In this document: positions 44,890-55,648 of the stretch, in pieces
Layout of the letters: every line of letters starts with the position of its first letter
How positions within the stretch are numbered: the stretch's first letter is position 1
Source of the DNA: Oscheius sp. JU75
Taxonomy: Eukaryota; Nematoda; Chromadorea; Rhabditida; Rhabditidae
Assembly: GCA_037178855.1 (NCBI GenBank)
Contig: JASJZC010000006.1
Span: 4,836,001-4,900,000 of the forward strand
Direction of reading: 5' to 3'
DNA: 64,000 nucleotides
Translations under genes and position numbers: made by a program
The notes under the pieces: model-generated
What the model was told of the DNA's origin: nothing
Seen by the model: the letters and a program-made list of their open reading frames with translations, nothing else
Databases searched by the model: none

Positions 44890-45587
44890 ATGTCTGAGCA
44901 GCGTCAACAAGCTGGTAAGATTGATTTTTCTCAAACATACTTTGCTGATTCCAGTGATCCTTCCTGCATTCGATCACAAACAGACCAAGTATTTGATGAA
45001 ATGTTATTGTTGCAAGGTTCATTGCACGGTAAGTGAATGTCACTCAGTCTCTCTCTATCTAAGTCTCGCAACTTTCAGTCAATCGCCCAGATTCTGGGAA
45101 TGCTGACCTTTCTGGCCACTCTGATAAACATCATCTTTTGTGTCTACAGACAGCAGGTCTTTCATGTAATTTTTCTTTTAAACTTGTCTTAAAAATCCCT
45201 TTCAGGCAGTAGTTCTCATTATCCACGTAGTGGCCACGATGTCTCTACTATTCGGTCTCTGCGTCAAAGCAGCTGATCCTGTCAGAATTTACGCCGTCTG
45301 GATGAAAATTATGATGATATGCACAATAATTGGTGTTTTCCTATGCTTTGCCCTGGCCGTGGTGCCTTACGAGAGTCATTACTCTAAAGTAAGTTGGTTC
45401 GTGATGCTGTTTAAACTTTTAGTTATACGACAATATGCGAGGGAGACTAGCCATCATTGGTTGTTTCCTCGTTATAGGAGTCTTTCTCCAGTACTGGATC
45501 ATTTCAGTAGCACGCAAATGTCATCGGTACTTGATCGACTACGAGCAGTTCTGTGATCAAGAAAGTGTAATTCTTGCTTGTTTATAA
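44890..45587 (+). CDS. LAPTM-like four-transmembrane protein
   Basis: Exons: MSEQRQQA; VILPAFDHKQTKYLMKCYCC with KVHCT; SIAQILGMLTFLATLINIIF through YRQQ; AVVLIIHVVATMSLLFGLCV with IMMICTIIGVFLCFALAVVP; and LYDNMRGRLAIIGCFLVIGV with the tail RKCHRYLIDYEQFCDQESVI. Phases agree. A sister of the gene at 43917, same strand, 270 nt apart. Directly followed by a MITE-like element. Confidence 0.83.
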
Positions 45588-45600
45588 GAGTTCAACAATT

Positions 45601-45825
45601 GTTTGTAACAAAACCAGTCGGTTTTGCGCTCGGTCGGAGTTTTTATTGAGCAAGGAACAAAAATCTCCAAGGAGCAAAAGCAATAGCTTTCTTTTTACAA
45701 TTAAAGCATTTTTAACAGTAACTTGCAAACTCAAGGAAGTTTTTTGCCTACAAACATTGTCAAGTGTTATCCCAGATTAGAGTTGACTTGTGTTGTAGAC
45801 GCCTCTAGCATATTGTAAAGGTAGA
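45601..45825 (+). mobile_element. MITE-like dispersed element, second copy
   Basis: Starts GTTTGTAACAAAACCAGTCG and ends CATATTGTAAAGGTAG; matches 18600-18847 along most of its length. The end carries the arm ACATTGTCAAGTGTTATCCC and AGATTAGAGTTGACTTGTG. It sits 14 nt after the stop codon of the four-transmembrane gene, so it may supply that gene's 3' UTR. Confidence 0.7.
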
Positions 45826-45884
45826 ATAGTAAATTCTAAACATGTGAACCTTGTCGCTTCTTTCTTCCAACCAGGTGTAGCACT

Positions 45885-46223
45885 TCAGAAGAATCCTCGG
45901 CACCAGAAACTGAGCTTTGCCAAATAGCAGGCTGGAAAGGTGTGCCGCAACGGTAGATTAACGGCAGCAGATTCCGAAGCGGTAGTACTAATATCTATGG
46001 AATACGTTGATGGATACTCGGCGTTGTAATGGTTGAACATGACTGGAAAGAAGGCAAGAGAGGAGAGATATACCAGGCTAAGAAGAAGGGACAGGAGCTG
46101 AAAAGGTATATGTTTGCATTTCCGTCTCGTGCCAGCCTTTGTTTCTAAACGATTTCTGAATTTGAAACTCACGAGCGTGTGAACGTGTATGCAACAAGAT
46201 CTATAGATCCATGGATCCCTCAT
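45885..46223 (-). CDS. Truncated four-transmembrane family member
   Basis: Exon 1 encodes MRDPWIYRSCCIHVHTL, with the family motif, and splices in phase to LLSLLLSLVYLSSLAFFPVM, a good first helix. After it the sequence is polar (NHYNAEYPSTYSIDISTTAS) and ends at LSFWCRGFF without further helices, about 88 residues in all. It may be a broken gene whose remaining exons are gone, or a one-helix product. No exon for helices 2-4 was found upstream of 45885. Confidence 0.5.
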   Translation of the reverse strand: MRDPWIYRSCCIHVHTLVSFKFRNRLETKAGTRRKCKHIPFQLLSLLLSLVYLSSLAFFPVMFNHYNAEYPSTYSIDISTTASESAAVNLPLRHTFPACYLAKLSFWCRGFF

Positions 46224-46847
46224 GTTATCATTCCCATTTTGGAGCTGTCACAACGAGAAGAATCTTGCGGAAATGTTCCTGCGACCGGAAGCATGTTAAG
46301 TTAAGATGAATGATCTTTCGGTCCTAATAAAACAGTAATTATGACATAGATTGAGGCAAATCTCTGAGAGAAAAACCAAAACGGGCAGAAGAGGTCCATT
46401 GAAAAACTGCTGTATTTCTCGAAATGTCGTGACACGATATTGATTTGTGAGTATAGTAGTTTTGGGAGCGGGAACATTAAAAAACACTGGAACTGAGAAA
46501 AGACAGTTATCTATTTTAGACTAGCGGTGGATATGAACTATGTATTGGCTGAGAACCTACTGCAAATGGGGAAGAGAAACATCTGGATTGGTTTTTCACT
46601 TATTGTGCAATCCGAACTTTCTGGGCACTGCTATAAGAAAGAACATGAACAGCTGAACGTTTTGTTTTTTTAAAGAGAACTGTCCTGGACACGGGATGTC
46701 GTTGGGCAAAACAGAAAGGATAACAATTTTTGCAAAGTATCAGCGCATGGGACATTTGGGCAGTCGCTCGAATGAGTAATCTGTGACTCTAAATAACAAG
46801 CCGACAAGAGAGAAAACAGTCTGTGATGAGAAAGACTTCATTTTAAA

Positions 46848-47575
46848 CTAAACGCCATTGGGAATAGAGAGAACTTTGCGATAGAGCCACGACTTTTCCT
46901 GTTTTCCTTCTTCCTCTTCCAGAGTGATGTAGCATTTGACAATACCAATATTAAGGACCAGAATGATGATGGAAAGGACTACACAGTAGAGGCAAAGAAC
47001 CAAAGATTGACGGAAAATATCTGTAATATGTAATGGGCTAGACAGAATGTCCTACCAGCTTTGAAGGTCTTCGCATGATTATACTGTCGCTGTTTCTGTT
47101 GGTCCTAAACACTTGTTCCTAGTGATTTCTTCTTGTCTCACCATGAAAGGAACCGCGAAGATTTCCGGCAAAAGAACACGAAGAGCCATAAACAAGCTGA
47201 GAAAAATCAAGAGAGATATGATGAAGACGTAGAACCCCATCATTGGGATTAGAAATTTGTATTTCTGGTAATAGAGCCCATACAGGAAAGAGGCGGTAGC
47301 AATCAAGATGAGTGTCCAGCGAAAGAACTATGCTCTGTGAATAGAAATGAGGTAAACTCACATCAATCACGTTGTTATCGAAAATGTGTAAGGCGCCAGT
47401 AATAATAAGAGCGGCAATGTGGAAGGCTCCAAAGACAATGGCGACCGTCTGAAGACGGACAAACTTAACCAAATTTTATGAAACTCACGTAGCTGTGAAC
47501 TTTGACTCCACACGGACCGTGAAGTTTCGGATCCCGAAGGTCTTTGTTCACTTTGTACAATTCCTCCCAGTTCAT
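46848..47575 (-). CDS. LAPTM-like four-transmembrane protein
   Basis: Exons: MNWEELYKVNKDLRDPKLHG with PCGVKVHSY; TVAIVFGAFHIAALIITGAL through NNVID; FFRWTLILIATASFLYGLYY with PMMGFYVFIISLLIFLSLFM and VLLPEIFAVPFM; a 28-nt exon YNHAKTFKA; and DIFRQSLVLCLYCVVLSIII with the tail EEEEGKQEKSWLYRKVLSIP, then NGV and stop. HSY at the first exon end repeats the family rule. The acidic stretch EEEEGK in the tail is peculiar to this member. Confidence 0.82.
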
Positions 47576-48001
47576 GTTATCCTTGAAATAAGATAAAATG
47601 TGAAGAAGAAAGCAAGAGCGGTGAATAGATAGAACGCGCGAAAGATGATGATGGGAAAGAGTATTACAGTCCACCTCCGTTCTTCAACTAAAATGGCGAA
47701 ATAGATGACGAGAGACGAGAATGAAGGACGAAAAAAAACGAAAATAAATATCATGAGAAGCGCTTTGGACATTTGAACACGAAAAAGTACAAACGTACCT
47801 GTTGATTTATTTATCCGAAGTATCTAGAAATTCCCAGATCTGTTTAGAGAGACGGAAAATGAAAAGGAGAATGACCCAGGATTTCTTGTTAAAACAACAT
47901 CTGGAAGCTATGTTGAGTAAAATTTGAATTACGCTACGCGTGCTGTCTTCATTGTGCATCTCAGATTTGCATTGAAAAAGTTGGTGCGCAGTTTTTGACA
48001 T
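47572..48001 (-). pseudogene. Possible remnant of another four-transmembrane gene
   Basis: A minus-strand frame holds two adjacent hydrophobic stretches (SSLVIYFAILVEERRWTVIL; IIIFRAFYLFTALAFFFTFY) with a basic loop, similar to helices 2-3 of the family. Upstream is MSKTAHQLFQCKSEMHNEDS and a CCF motif, but I could not join them in phase or find a fourth helix. It overlaps the start of the gene at 46848. Confidence 0.3.
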
Positions 48002-48085
48002 GTTCATCTGAGTAAAACCTTGTCATGAAACTTTTAGAATTTTGCACAGTATCACCGCTAGCTGTAGTGGAAGACGGCTGGAGAG

Positions 48086-48593
48086 ATGAACTCGTCTCTC
48101 GCCCGACGTGCCTGTCGAATTTGTCAGTCAGAAACCGGCGTAGTGGTTCATCTCTGTGGCTGTGCCGGAACCATGGACGACATTCATGAGTCCTGTCTCT
48201 CTACCTGGGTCACAAAAAAAGAAAAAAATGAAAAAGACCAACTGCGAGATCTGTCAGGAGGTCTGTCAGCGAGGCGGAGAAAAGTACAAGAAGATTCGCG
48301 ACTGGAGCTGTTTCCAGTTCAACCACACTGACTACATCAACATTGTGCTAATCTTTGGTCTCGGCTTTTTCGTCTTCTACTTTTCTTTCCTGATAATCGA
48401 AAGAAAGTTCTACAGACGATGTTTCACAACTCACAACCTGCCGTTCCGATCCGACGACGTTGGTCGCTTCTCTCACTCTCACGTGATCCTAGAGTATTTT
48501 TTTTGGATCAGTACTCTCGAAAGAACCTTCAAGGGAGTCCGCAACGATCTCAGGAAACAGAAGGAGATCCACCCGTCGGCCGGAATAACCTGA
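48086..48593 (+). pseudogene. RING-CH (MARCH-type) ligase, frame-broken copy
   Basis: Starts MNSSLARRACRICQSETGVV and has the C4HC3 zinc pattern up to GTMDDIHESCLSTWVT. Then an A-rich tract of 22 nt replaces the 12 nt of its paralogue (MSKK), so the frame shifts by one and the remainder, NCEICQEVCQRGGEKYKKIR with two helices (IVLIFGLGFFVFYFSFLIIE; later ILEYFFWISTLER), reads in a different frame. It could be a true pseudogene or a sequence error in a homopolymer. AATAAA lies at 48618. Confidence 0.72.
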
Positions 48594-48861
48594 AGTTTTG
48601 AAGGTGTGAGGGATTTCAATAAACGAAAGAATAGAATATTGTTCAATATTAGAGACAGCCTAACTGAAGAAGACATACTCGCAAAAAGACCAGGAGAGCA
48701 CAAGAGAACTGAGTAGTTTCCACTGGAAAACATTTGGAAGCATCTGGAATATTTAATACGGAATTGCATGGGGAACTAATTAATAGAAAGTTAATTTTGA
48801 AAAAATTGAACAATGAAACGTCTATTCTACTTGTACTGCAGTGGTACACGGCTAGACAGAA

Positions 48862-49456
48862 ATGGACTCGTCTGTTCATACTGCTCTTCCTCGTCATTCT
48901 AATATCAGGTGAGTTAATTTCTATTCACCTCCTAAACTGTGTATATTTGAGCCGTGTGTCTTCCCGCTCGAACTCGTCTCTCGCCCGACGTGCCTGTCGA
49001 ATCTGTCAGTCAGAAACCGGAGTCATGCTACGACCGTGTAACTGTGCCGGAACTATGGGCGATATTCATGAACAATGCCTCTCCACTTGGGTCACAATGT
49101 CGAAGAAGACCAACTGCGAGATCTGCAAGGAGATCTACCAGCGAAGCGACGAGAGGTACAAGAAGATTCGCGACTGGAGCCGTCCTAAACTCGAACACAA
49201 GGACTACACAACTATCTCGATGATCTTCGGCCTCGGCTTCTCGATTGGCTACCTTCTTCAGCTCTTCGCTGAGAGAAAGTTCTACGAACGATGTATTGGT
49301 CGCAACATGCCGGTCAGATCTGACGATTTCGGTCGCCTCTTCATCCTCGTGATCATGATATGTCTATTCAGTATGACTCTGGTCAAAGCCTTCAGCGACG
49401 CGGGAGGCTACCTCAGGAAACAGAAGGAAATCCGATTCGTCAATCGGCGACCGTGA
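48862..49456 (+). CDS. RING-CH (MARCH-type) E3 ubiquitin ligase
   Basis: RINGv domain with CRICQSETGVMLRPCNCAG, GDIHEQCLSTW and NCEICKE, followed by two helices (ISMIFGLGFSIGYLLQLFAE; LFILVIMICLFSMTLV) and a basic tail ending FVNRRP. MARCH proteins ubiquitinate membrane proteins, sending them to lysosomes. The ATG used by the first copy is lost here (CTCGAAC). I therefore infer a spliced first exon, MDSSVHTALPRHSNI, joined through GTGAGT...TTTGAG to RVSSRSNSSLARR; a continuous frame from 48734 is the alternative. Neighbouring cluster genes encode small lysosome-type membrane proteins. AATAAA at 49485. Confidence 0.82.
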
Positions 49457-49799
49457 TAACCCGTAAGGAGATCGCAGAGAATCTAATAAACGAAACGGAA
49501 TAGCTTTGTCTTTTTTCTCATACATAATGAGAGCGGTTGTAACTTTAATATAGCAACTTCTGGAAGTGTAGGAAGACAAGGACGAAGTCAAGCTGGTAAG
49601 ACATGTAGACAAAGTCCAAAAAACACTAAGAGACAAAACAGCGCAGAAGCCAAGTCTTTAAAAAAAACTCTCAGAATCCACCAGACGCCGAACCAGTCGC
49701 TTTCCTCCTATCATATTTTCCATTGTGAAGCTCTCCCGAAAAACTAATCCGATCGAAATCCAAGTACAGAGAAATCCCGTCCAGTTGGAAAGCGTTCGG
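49457..49799. other. Spacer before the proline-rich gene
   Basis: Holds the 3' UTR of the MARCH-type gene and promoter sequence of the next gene. No coding exon is visible. Confidence 0.5.
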
Positions 49800-49807
49800 T
49801 ATAAAAG
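49800..49807 (+). promoter_or_regulatory. TATA box of the proline-rich secreted gene
   Basis: TATAAAAG lies 40 nt before the start codon, a typical core-promoter distance with a very short leader. Confidence 0.7.
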
Positions 49808-49839
49808 GAGAAGATAAGACTGAGAGGAACACCAAAGTC

Positions 49840-50781
49840 ATGTCATTTAAGCTTGCCCTATCCATCTCTCTCGTTCCTCTAGTTTTCGGAGGTAGTTATG
49901 CGCCAGCTCCGGTGATCCAGCCATCTCAGTCTGCCTACGGTCTTCCCAATCCGAGCTATGGTAATCAACTAAATTCCTACGGTTAGAGGGATGCCTAGAG
50001 TTGATAAGACTCTTGTTCTAGGCAGTCAGTCGCTCCAGATTGGTCATCCATCACCTTTTCCGGTAGCTCCACCGCCTACAGTTTCAACGCCGTCGCCTCC
50101 AGTCAACCCTCCTCAGACATACAGCTATCCAATTCAGCCTCAGCAGACAAACTACGTCTCCGGAGGAAATGTTTACAATGATCAATATGGTAAGTAGAGA
50201 ACGTGAAGTTCATGGACTCATTTTTCAGAAACAACGACTCTTCCCTCTGTACCCATAACCCGGGCTACACTGCCTCTTGTCGAGAAGGTCGATGATGCTG
50301 AGAAATATGGTCAGTTTCTCTTTCTACGTCACAATTGACAACATTCAGGTGTGCCCGAGTTTACTTCTAATCCTAAGCCCACTGTTGTCCCAGCTTCGCA
50401 ACCTGTTCCCTCGCCAGCTCTTATTCAGTCTCAGCAAGGCGGATATGGTATAGGCTTGTTTTTTTTCGAGTCTCAAGACTAGTTCAGCTCCTCCTCCCCA
50501 AATTCCAGCAGCCTCTTCAGCTTATGGAGCACCCCCGACTGTTCAGAGTCCATCTTACGGAGAAGCTGCGCCCTACAATGACTTGGAATACAGTGCCGGA
50601 GAAGGTAGGGTGTATACAAGACAGAAAATAAGAGGTTTTAGTACCCTCAGATGTTGTCGAGCCCGGTACCATTCCTGCTATTCAACCGGGTGCTGGAGAA
50701 GCTCCACTGAACAGTTTCTACCCCTCCAGAGCCATCCGTTCCCAGAAGAAAACAGCAGAACAAAGAAAAAAACTCCATTAA
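49840..50781 (+). CDS. Proline/glutamine-rich secreted protein with modular exons
   Basis: Signal peptide (MSFKLALSISLVPLVFGGSY) followed by low-complexity sequence rich in Pro, Ser, Gln and Tyr. Five of the exons end in the codons for Tyr-Gly followed by a phase-1-like split: PNPSYG, NSYG, NDQYG, EKYG and GGYG. Examples of the content are PPPTVSTPSPPVNPPQTYSY and VPASQPVPSPALIQSQQ. The last exon is VPSDVVEPGTIPAIQPGAGE ending in a basic tail RSQKKTAEQRKKLH. It looks like a structural protein of cuticle, eggshell or pharynx, but the family is not recognised. Confidence 0.78.
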
Positions 50782-50984
50782 TTTTTGGCGATACACTGTA
50801 ATTTATATAAACGGTTACAATTTTTACATAGTTATAATGGAGACGTACTAGACTCCTAGAATGCAAAATTCACCGAAGAAGTTTGAGAGAAGGCACATGA
50901 CGTGTGTGATTGGCAGTGTTCTGAGCACCAGTCGCCTGGACTTTTTTGGCGCGGGAAAGAATGAATTTGATTGGACAGCTTTGT

Positions 50985-53286
50985 TTAGAAGAAGGGAATG
51001 AAAAAAACCAGAAGGGCGAAGAAACTCCTTCCCGATGAGGTCTGCTCCTTGGTTTCTCCTTCAGCTCCGGACTCGGTCTCGTCCTCACCATCCTTCTCTT
51101 CCTGGAAAGGAACGTACTCCTATCTCTCTGTCTCTTACCGAAGAATCTTTATCCTCCGCTTCTCCATCAGCTCCGGGGGTAACCATTTCGTCCTTGGCAC
51201 CGCAGAAGGCTCCAGTGAAGCCGCCGTGACAAATGCACCTTCCGCATTCGCAGTGACCATTTCCAGAGCATTCCACGCCGCCTTCCATACAGCTAGCCTT
51301 GTCTGTTCGGCAGGAGCAGTCTTCGCGCTCCCATCCCGGCTCACAGTTGCAGTTTCCGCATTCACAAGCTCCATTTCCGCTGCACATACTGCCGTTTGAG
51401 TCGGTTGAACAGGTTGAACTGTCGCATTCACAGAATTTTCCGGATGACACACCGCCCTTGCATTCACAGGTGCCGCAATGGCAAGTTCCACGGCCGGAGC
51501 AGACCAGAGAAGAGTTCGTTGGTCTGAAATAGAGAGAGTGAAACGGACGTTTCCGGTATTTCTAATTGCAAGAAGTAACTCACGATCGACATCTCTGATC
51601 CAGTTCCAAAGCGCTGCGAACTCCGTAGGTTTGGAGAGGGCACTCGCAACGGTCTCCGCCTCGAGAAGGGTCACAGTTGCACTGTCCACAGATCAGAGTT
51701 CCGTGATTGTGGCAGAGCGGGCTGTTCTTTTCCTTAACCATTTTATACCAAGACCAAAACTAGAACCAACGTGTCTCTGAAGCTTTTCGCACTCACATCC
51801 ACAAAGTGGCGTGATATAGACCCCGGACACACTGTCGTGACCGTAGACACCGACAGAGATGCTGATATCTCCCTCGTTGATGCATCTGTCCATTGTGACC
51901 TCGACACGGAACTCGTAGACCTGACCATCTTGGATGCTGGGACAGATACGACCCTCGATCTCCTTGCCGTTGCATTGGAGGAAAAACTTGAGACTGATTC
52001 CCTTGGCCGTGTGGTAGTCACTCGTCGAGATGTAAAAGTCCTTGATGGGGTAACGGGTGGCTGCAGTGCTGTGCAGGTATTTGAAGGGGACGTTCAGCTT
52101 GTCACCTGCAAAGTCTCAAACAATTCAAAAGAGTAGTCAGTCGCTCTAAGAGTCTTGTCCTCAGCCAAATTACATTGGTTCCCAATTGGTCGTAACCCCC
52201 ATGTTTCGCGAGAGCAACTTCGCGCAGCTGGTCAGCGGTCCCTTTCAACTTTCTGCCAAGTTATGGCCATCAACAAGCGGCCCAGATGTTACTCTTAAAC
52301 TTTCATAAAGTCTTGTAGTCATTAGTTTGGCTATAATCCGGAGCAAGTGTGTTCGCTGGGGAAGTAAGGATAGGCAAAAAAGAAATCGGTGTGTAATACT
52401 AACCGTGCTTCATCTTCAGAAACACCTGCTGCGGTTCAAGACGGACGACTGTTCGGCCATCCTGATGAAGCGATTCGAGTCGGAGGGTCTGCAAATTAAC
52501 GGATTGGAGAGTTTTTCATTGCACAACTATCAATTATGTTTAACAACGGGTGGTCAAATGAGACAGCTTCAGAGAGTCAGCTCACCTGTTCTGGATAGCG
52601 GATCTCAGTTTTAGGAGAGAAAACGTAATTGGGATTACAGGTTTCTGGAGTGAAGGAATGGTTCGATTGGCAGCGAGGAACTCCGACAGCATGCTAAAAT
52701 CTCGTTCATTGAATGAGAAAAAAAACATTGCTCATGCTACAATCGAACTGAATCAGTCACATTGCGAGGCTCCCTGAACTTACTTTTCCATGGATCAACC
52801 AGGATGTTCTTAGGAGGAATAGCTGAAAATGATGGCCCAGTTCAGAAGCTTTTCGTATCAACGAAAACCTAATTCCAGGAAAACACCTTCTCCGAATTCT
52901 CACACTTCCATCAACCCTTTTTCAGTTCTGGTTTGTCACCTCTAGAACCCCACTTCACGCATGTGGCGTTCACTTTTTCGCGCCCTCGCTCAGGTTTCAC
53001 TGCTCCTTCTCACCGATTCCCAAAACATATACGCACACAATCGTTCTCAAGGGGAGACTGATTACAGCCTGGAGTTTTTCCCAAACCCCATGAGATAAAT
53101 GTGCTCACCGGGTCGCCGCACCAGCCGCACTGAGGATGTTGCTTGATACACTGACCGCAGCTTTCCTGAGCTTCCGGGACTGTGCAGGGATCATTGGCCG
53201 AAGCTGTAAGGTCGAGATTGTACGAGTGATCAGAACAACTAACCTAGCCCAAAGAGGGCCACGAGGGTTATGAAGACCGAGCGCAT
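50985..53286 (-). CDS. Integrin-beta-like PSI/EGF protein, probably GPI-anchored
   Basis: Signal peptide MRSVFITLVALFGL; PSI domain (CGQCIKQHPQCGWCGDP); hybrid-domain strands TLRLESLHQDGRTVVRLEPQ and LNVPFKYLHSTAATRYPIKD. It then continues directly with FYISTSDYHTAKGISLKFFL and CPSIQDGQVYEFRVEV, the distal hybrid half, with no betaI (vWA) domain between them. Four integrin-type EGF modules follow (CGCECEKLQ; CGQCNCDP; CSGNGACECGNCNCEPGW; CSGNGHCECGRCICHGGFTG). The C-terminus is acidic (EEKDGEDETESGAEGETKEQ) and ends SSGRSFFALLVFFIPFF, which looks like a GPI-attachment signal rather than a helix plus cytosolic tail. There is no NPxY tail. Ligand binding through a MIDAS site is therefore excluded. 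Confidence 0.8.
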
Positions 53287-55371
53287 GGAGGACGTCTCTG
53301 GTCGGGAAGCTGTAAAGCCTTGGCTAAAATTATCGAGAGGACACATGGTAGAGCTGTGCCAAAAAGTTCAGAGTGTAAAGCTTGGTATCAGGCTCAAAAG
53401 GTAGCCGATGCGGTACGGGTGAAGATAAAGGAATGGCAGAGAAAACAGCTGACCAACAAACAGGGAGCTGGCGTCGGCAAGAGGAACAGCTGTTGGTTAT
53501 GAGCAGGAGTGAGAGGGACGCCAAGTGTGTTTATGGAACAAATTGTAAGCAATCTATCTCAAGCAGAGAAAGGTTATCGACTTTTCTGAGAAAAGAAAAA
53601 GAGGCAAGGTTTTATCAGGAACATCCTGCTACAGCTACTACAAAAACATTGGTCTTTACGGTATGTTATTTTTTAGAGTTTTGAGGTAACGTTGAGGAAA
53701 AAACATATTTTTGAATCGCGTATAGCCAGACAACAAAGGTGAGAGGTGCCGCAACAACATGTTATATAGAAGATCGGCCATGTCTTCAGTTCAGGGTCCT
53801 GTACTGTCACATCTACCCAAGATGCAATAACTTACTACATCCGAACAGTATCATGAGACTAACGCTGTTTGAGAGGTGACAAGACTAGTAAAGCAAAGCT
53901 TCAATCAAAATTTTCCCATTCCTCGTGTTTAACCCAAACTCTATTTCGAAAGATTAATGATCCCTGTCCAAGACAAAAACACCAAAGTGGACAAGATAAT
54001 TAGGCAAGGTGCTAACAAACAAGTGGCAGCTAGCTGGCTAGCCGCAAGGAACTGGGTTCGAGACTACTGTAAATCAATCAAGATTGGGAGGGAAACAGAT
54101 GTGGATTCTTACAGCCGACAAATAACAGAAAAAGGAGACAATGCAACAATCGAGAAGGAGAGTCAGAGAGATTAGGAATGGGTCTTAAAATTTTTGGAAC
54201 GGAAGTGATTTTTGCTCCTGAGGAGAGAAATATGAGCAATGGATTAAGAAGTGTTGCGCAGGTGCCATTGAAACGCGATAGAATAAGGGCGGAGTCCGTC
54301 AGCTCGGGTCAATAGAACAGTTGGCAGAAAGGGGTCTTGGGTTAGTTGAGGAGAAAAAGGGGCCAGGCCACTGGCCACCCGTGTAAAAAATAGCGGCACA
54401 ACAAGAGACCGGGGCACAGGTGCAACTGATGTTGGCAGAAGGCGAGTGATAAATTGGGCCTACGGAGGAGAAAGAGAATGCAATGGGCTGTTGGGTTAAC
54501 CAAATGGTAAGATAAGAGTAACAGACTAGTTTTGAAGTGGAAATCTTGTCGAGCTAACGCAATTAAACCGAAAAGTCGAACCTGTAGACTGTCAATTGCC
54601 TGCTTATACTGTCTCTGTAAGGACATTTCTTGAGACAGAGAACAGATAAACAAAAACTGCGTTCAGTTGTGTTATAGAAAGCTTTGATGCAAATCGAAAG
54701 ATTCGGATTCGTGGTTTTTGTTGTATATGATAGACCCTAAACTTTCAAGACATCTTTAGAGATTTGAATAGCCAGAAGGGTCAGTCGGTACTGAATCAAA
54801 AATGTTTTGTTGTAAGAACAGTCTTGATAAGTGGAAAACAATAAAACAAGATAATTCTTGGAAGAGATGTCAACAAAAAGAGACACTGGGATCTTGGCTT
54901 AGTTAGTGGTCGATTGACTATTATTCAGCAGGTTATGTTCCCTCTTGAGTGCGACTCTGACCTGACGTCTGTGCGCCAGACGGCGTTGGCTCTCCTCCCA
55001 GTGTGCGCGAGGTCGAGACCAAGAGCGAGTACAACCTAATCAGTCACAATCCATATCGCCCTCTTCCAGACACGAGTAGTTTAATGTATCAAAGGAGACC
55101 AAGGGTGATATCGGGAGAGCGTGAAATCGGCACAATAAACGCCGAGATGGCAGCTATACGGGTTTGAGATGTGCAGCTGGCCAGACGTCCTCCTCAAGAG
55201 CCAAAAGTTGCAAAAAAAAAAACAGGAACGAATGAAGAAGATCTCGAGGGGTATATCATGTCACAACTTTGTTTATTTCTGTTCTCCTTTTATTCCGGAC
55301 ATGAAGAAACGGGAATAAGGAACAATTTCATTGCAGACTTGTTGCTTTCAAAGCAGATTAACGGACTGAAA
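53287..55371. other. Intergenic region, about 2 kb
   Basis: Purine-rich sequence with several open frames (for example around 53320-53500 and 53957-54175), but none has splice partners or a familiar motif, and the composition is skewed to Lys/Gln. I see no repeat of known type. It separates the integrin-like gene from the small secreted gene. Confidence 0.45.
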
Positions 55372-55648
55372 CTACCAATCGTCTCTTGAATTAAAGTGAG
55401 AGCTGTAGAAGAAGTTGCTGTGGATACCACCTGAAATCATCTTACCGTAACAGCTGAGCAAAATCAAACCATGACCCTGATAAACAGGATACAGAGAGTC
55501 GTCCCCAATACCGAGCCATCCTTTCGAGGTTTCTCCGCCCAGCCAACCTGAAACTAAGAAGGTCTGAGGACTACTTACTTCGCTTCATTGGTAGACAGTT
55601 TCCAATTAGAATTATGGCACAGAGACTCAGAAAAAGCTTGAAGAGCAT
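55372..55648 (-). CDS. Small secreted protein
   Basis: Signal peptide MLFKLFLSLCAIILIGNCLP then MKR; a 33-nt intron (GTAAGT...TTTCAG) joins SWLGGETSKGWLGIGDDSLY, PVYQGHGLILLSCYG and GIHSNFFYSSHFNSRDDW. In this reading the protein is about 80 residues. A GTAAG site within the last exon could instead splice to an exon ending at 55290 (TLIQETIGSFSPLI). Dibasic KR just after the signal sequence is compatible with a processed peptide, but no repeated peptide motif is present. Confidence 0.5.

Noticed and set aside
53320-54175. Several Lys/Gln-rich open frames
   Set aside because: They reflect purine-rich sequence; no shared motif or splice sites link them.
55432-55446. Possible 15-nt intron GTAAGATGATTTCAG in the small secreted gene
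   Set aside because: The segment is a multiple of three and can simply be coding, or the donor can use a later acceptor; no need to assume an ultra-short intron.
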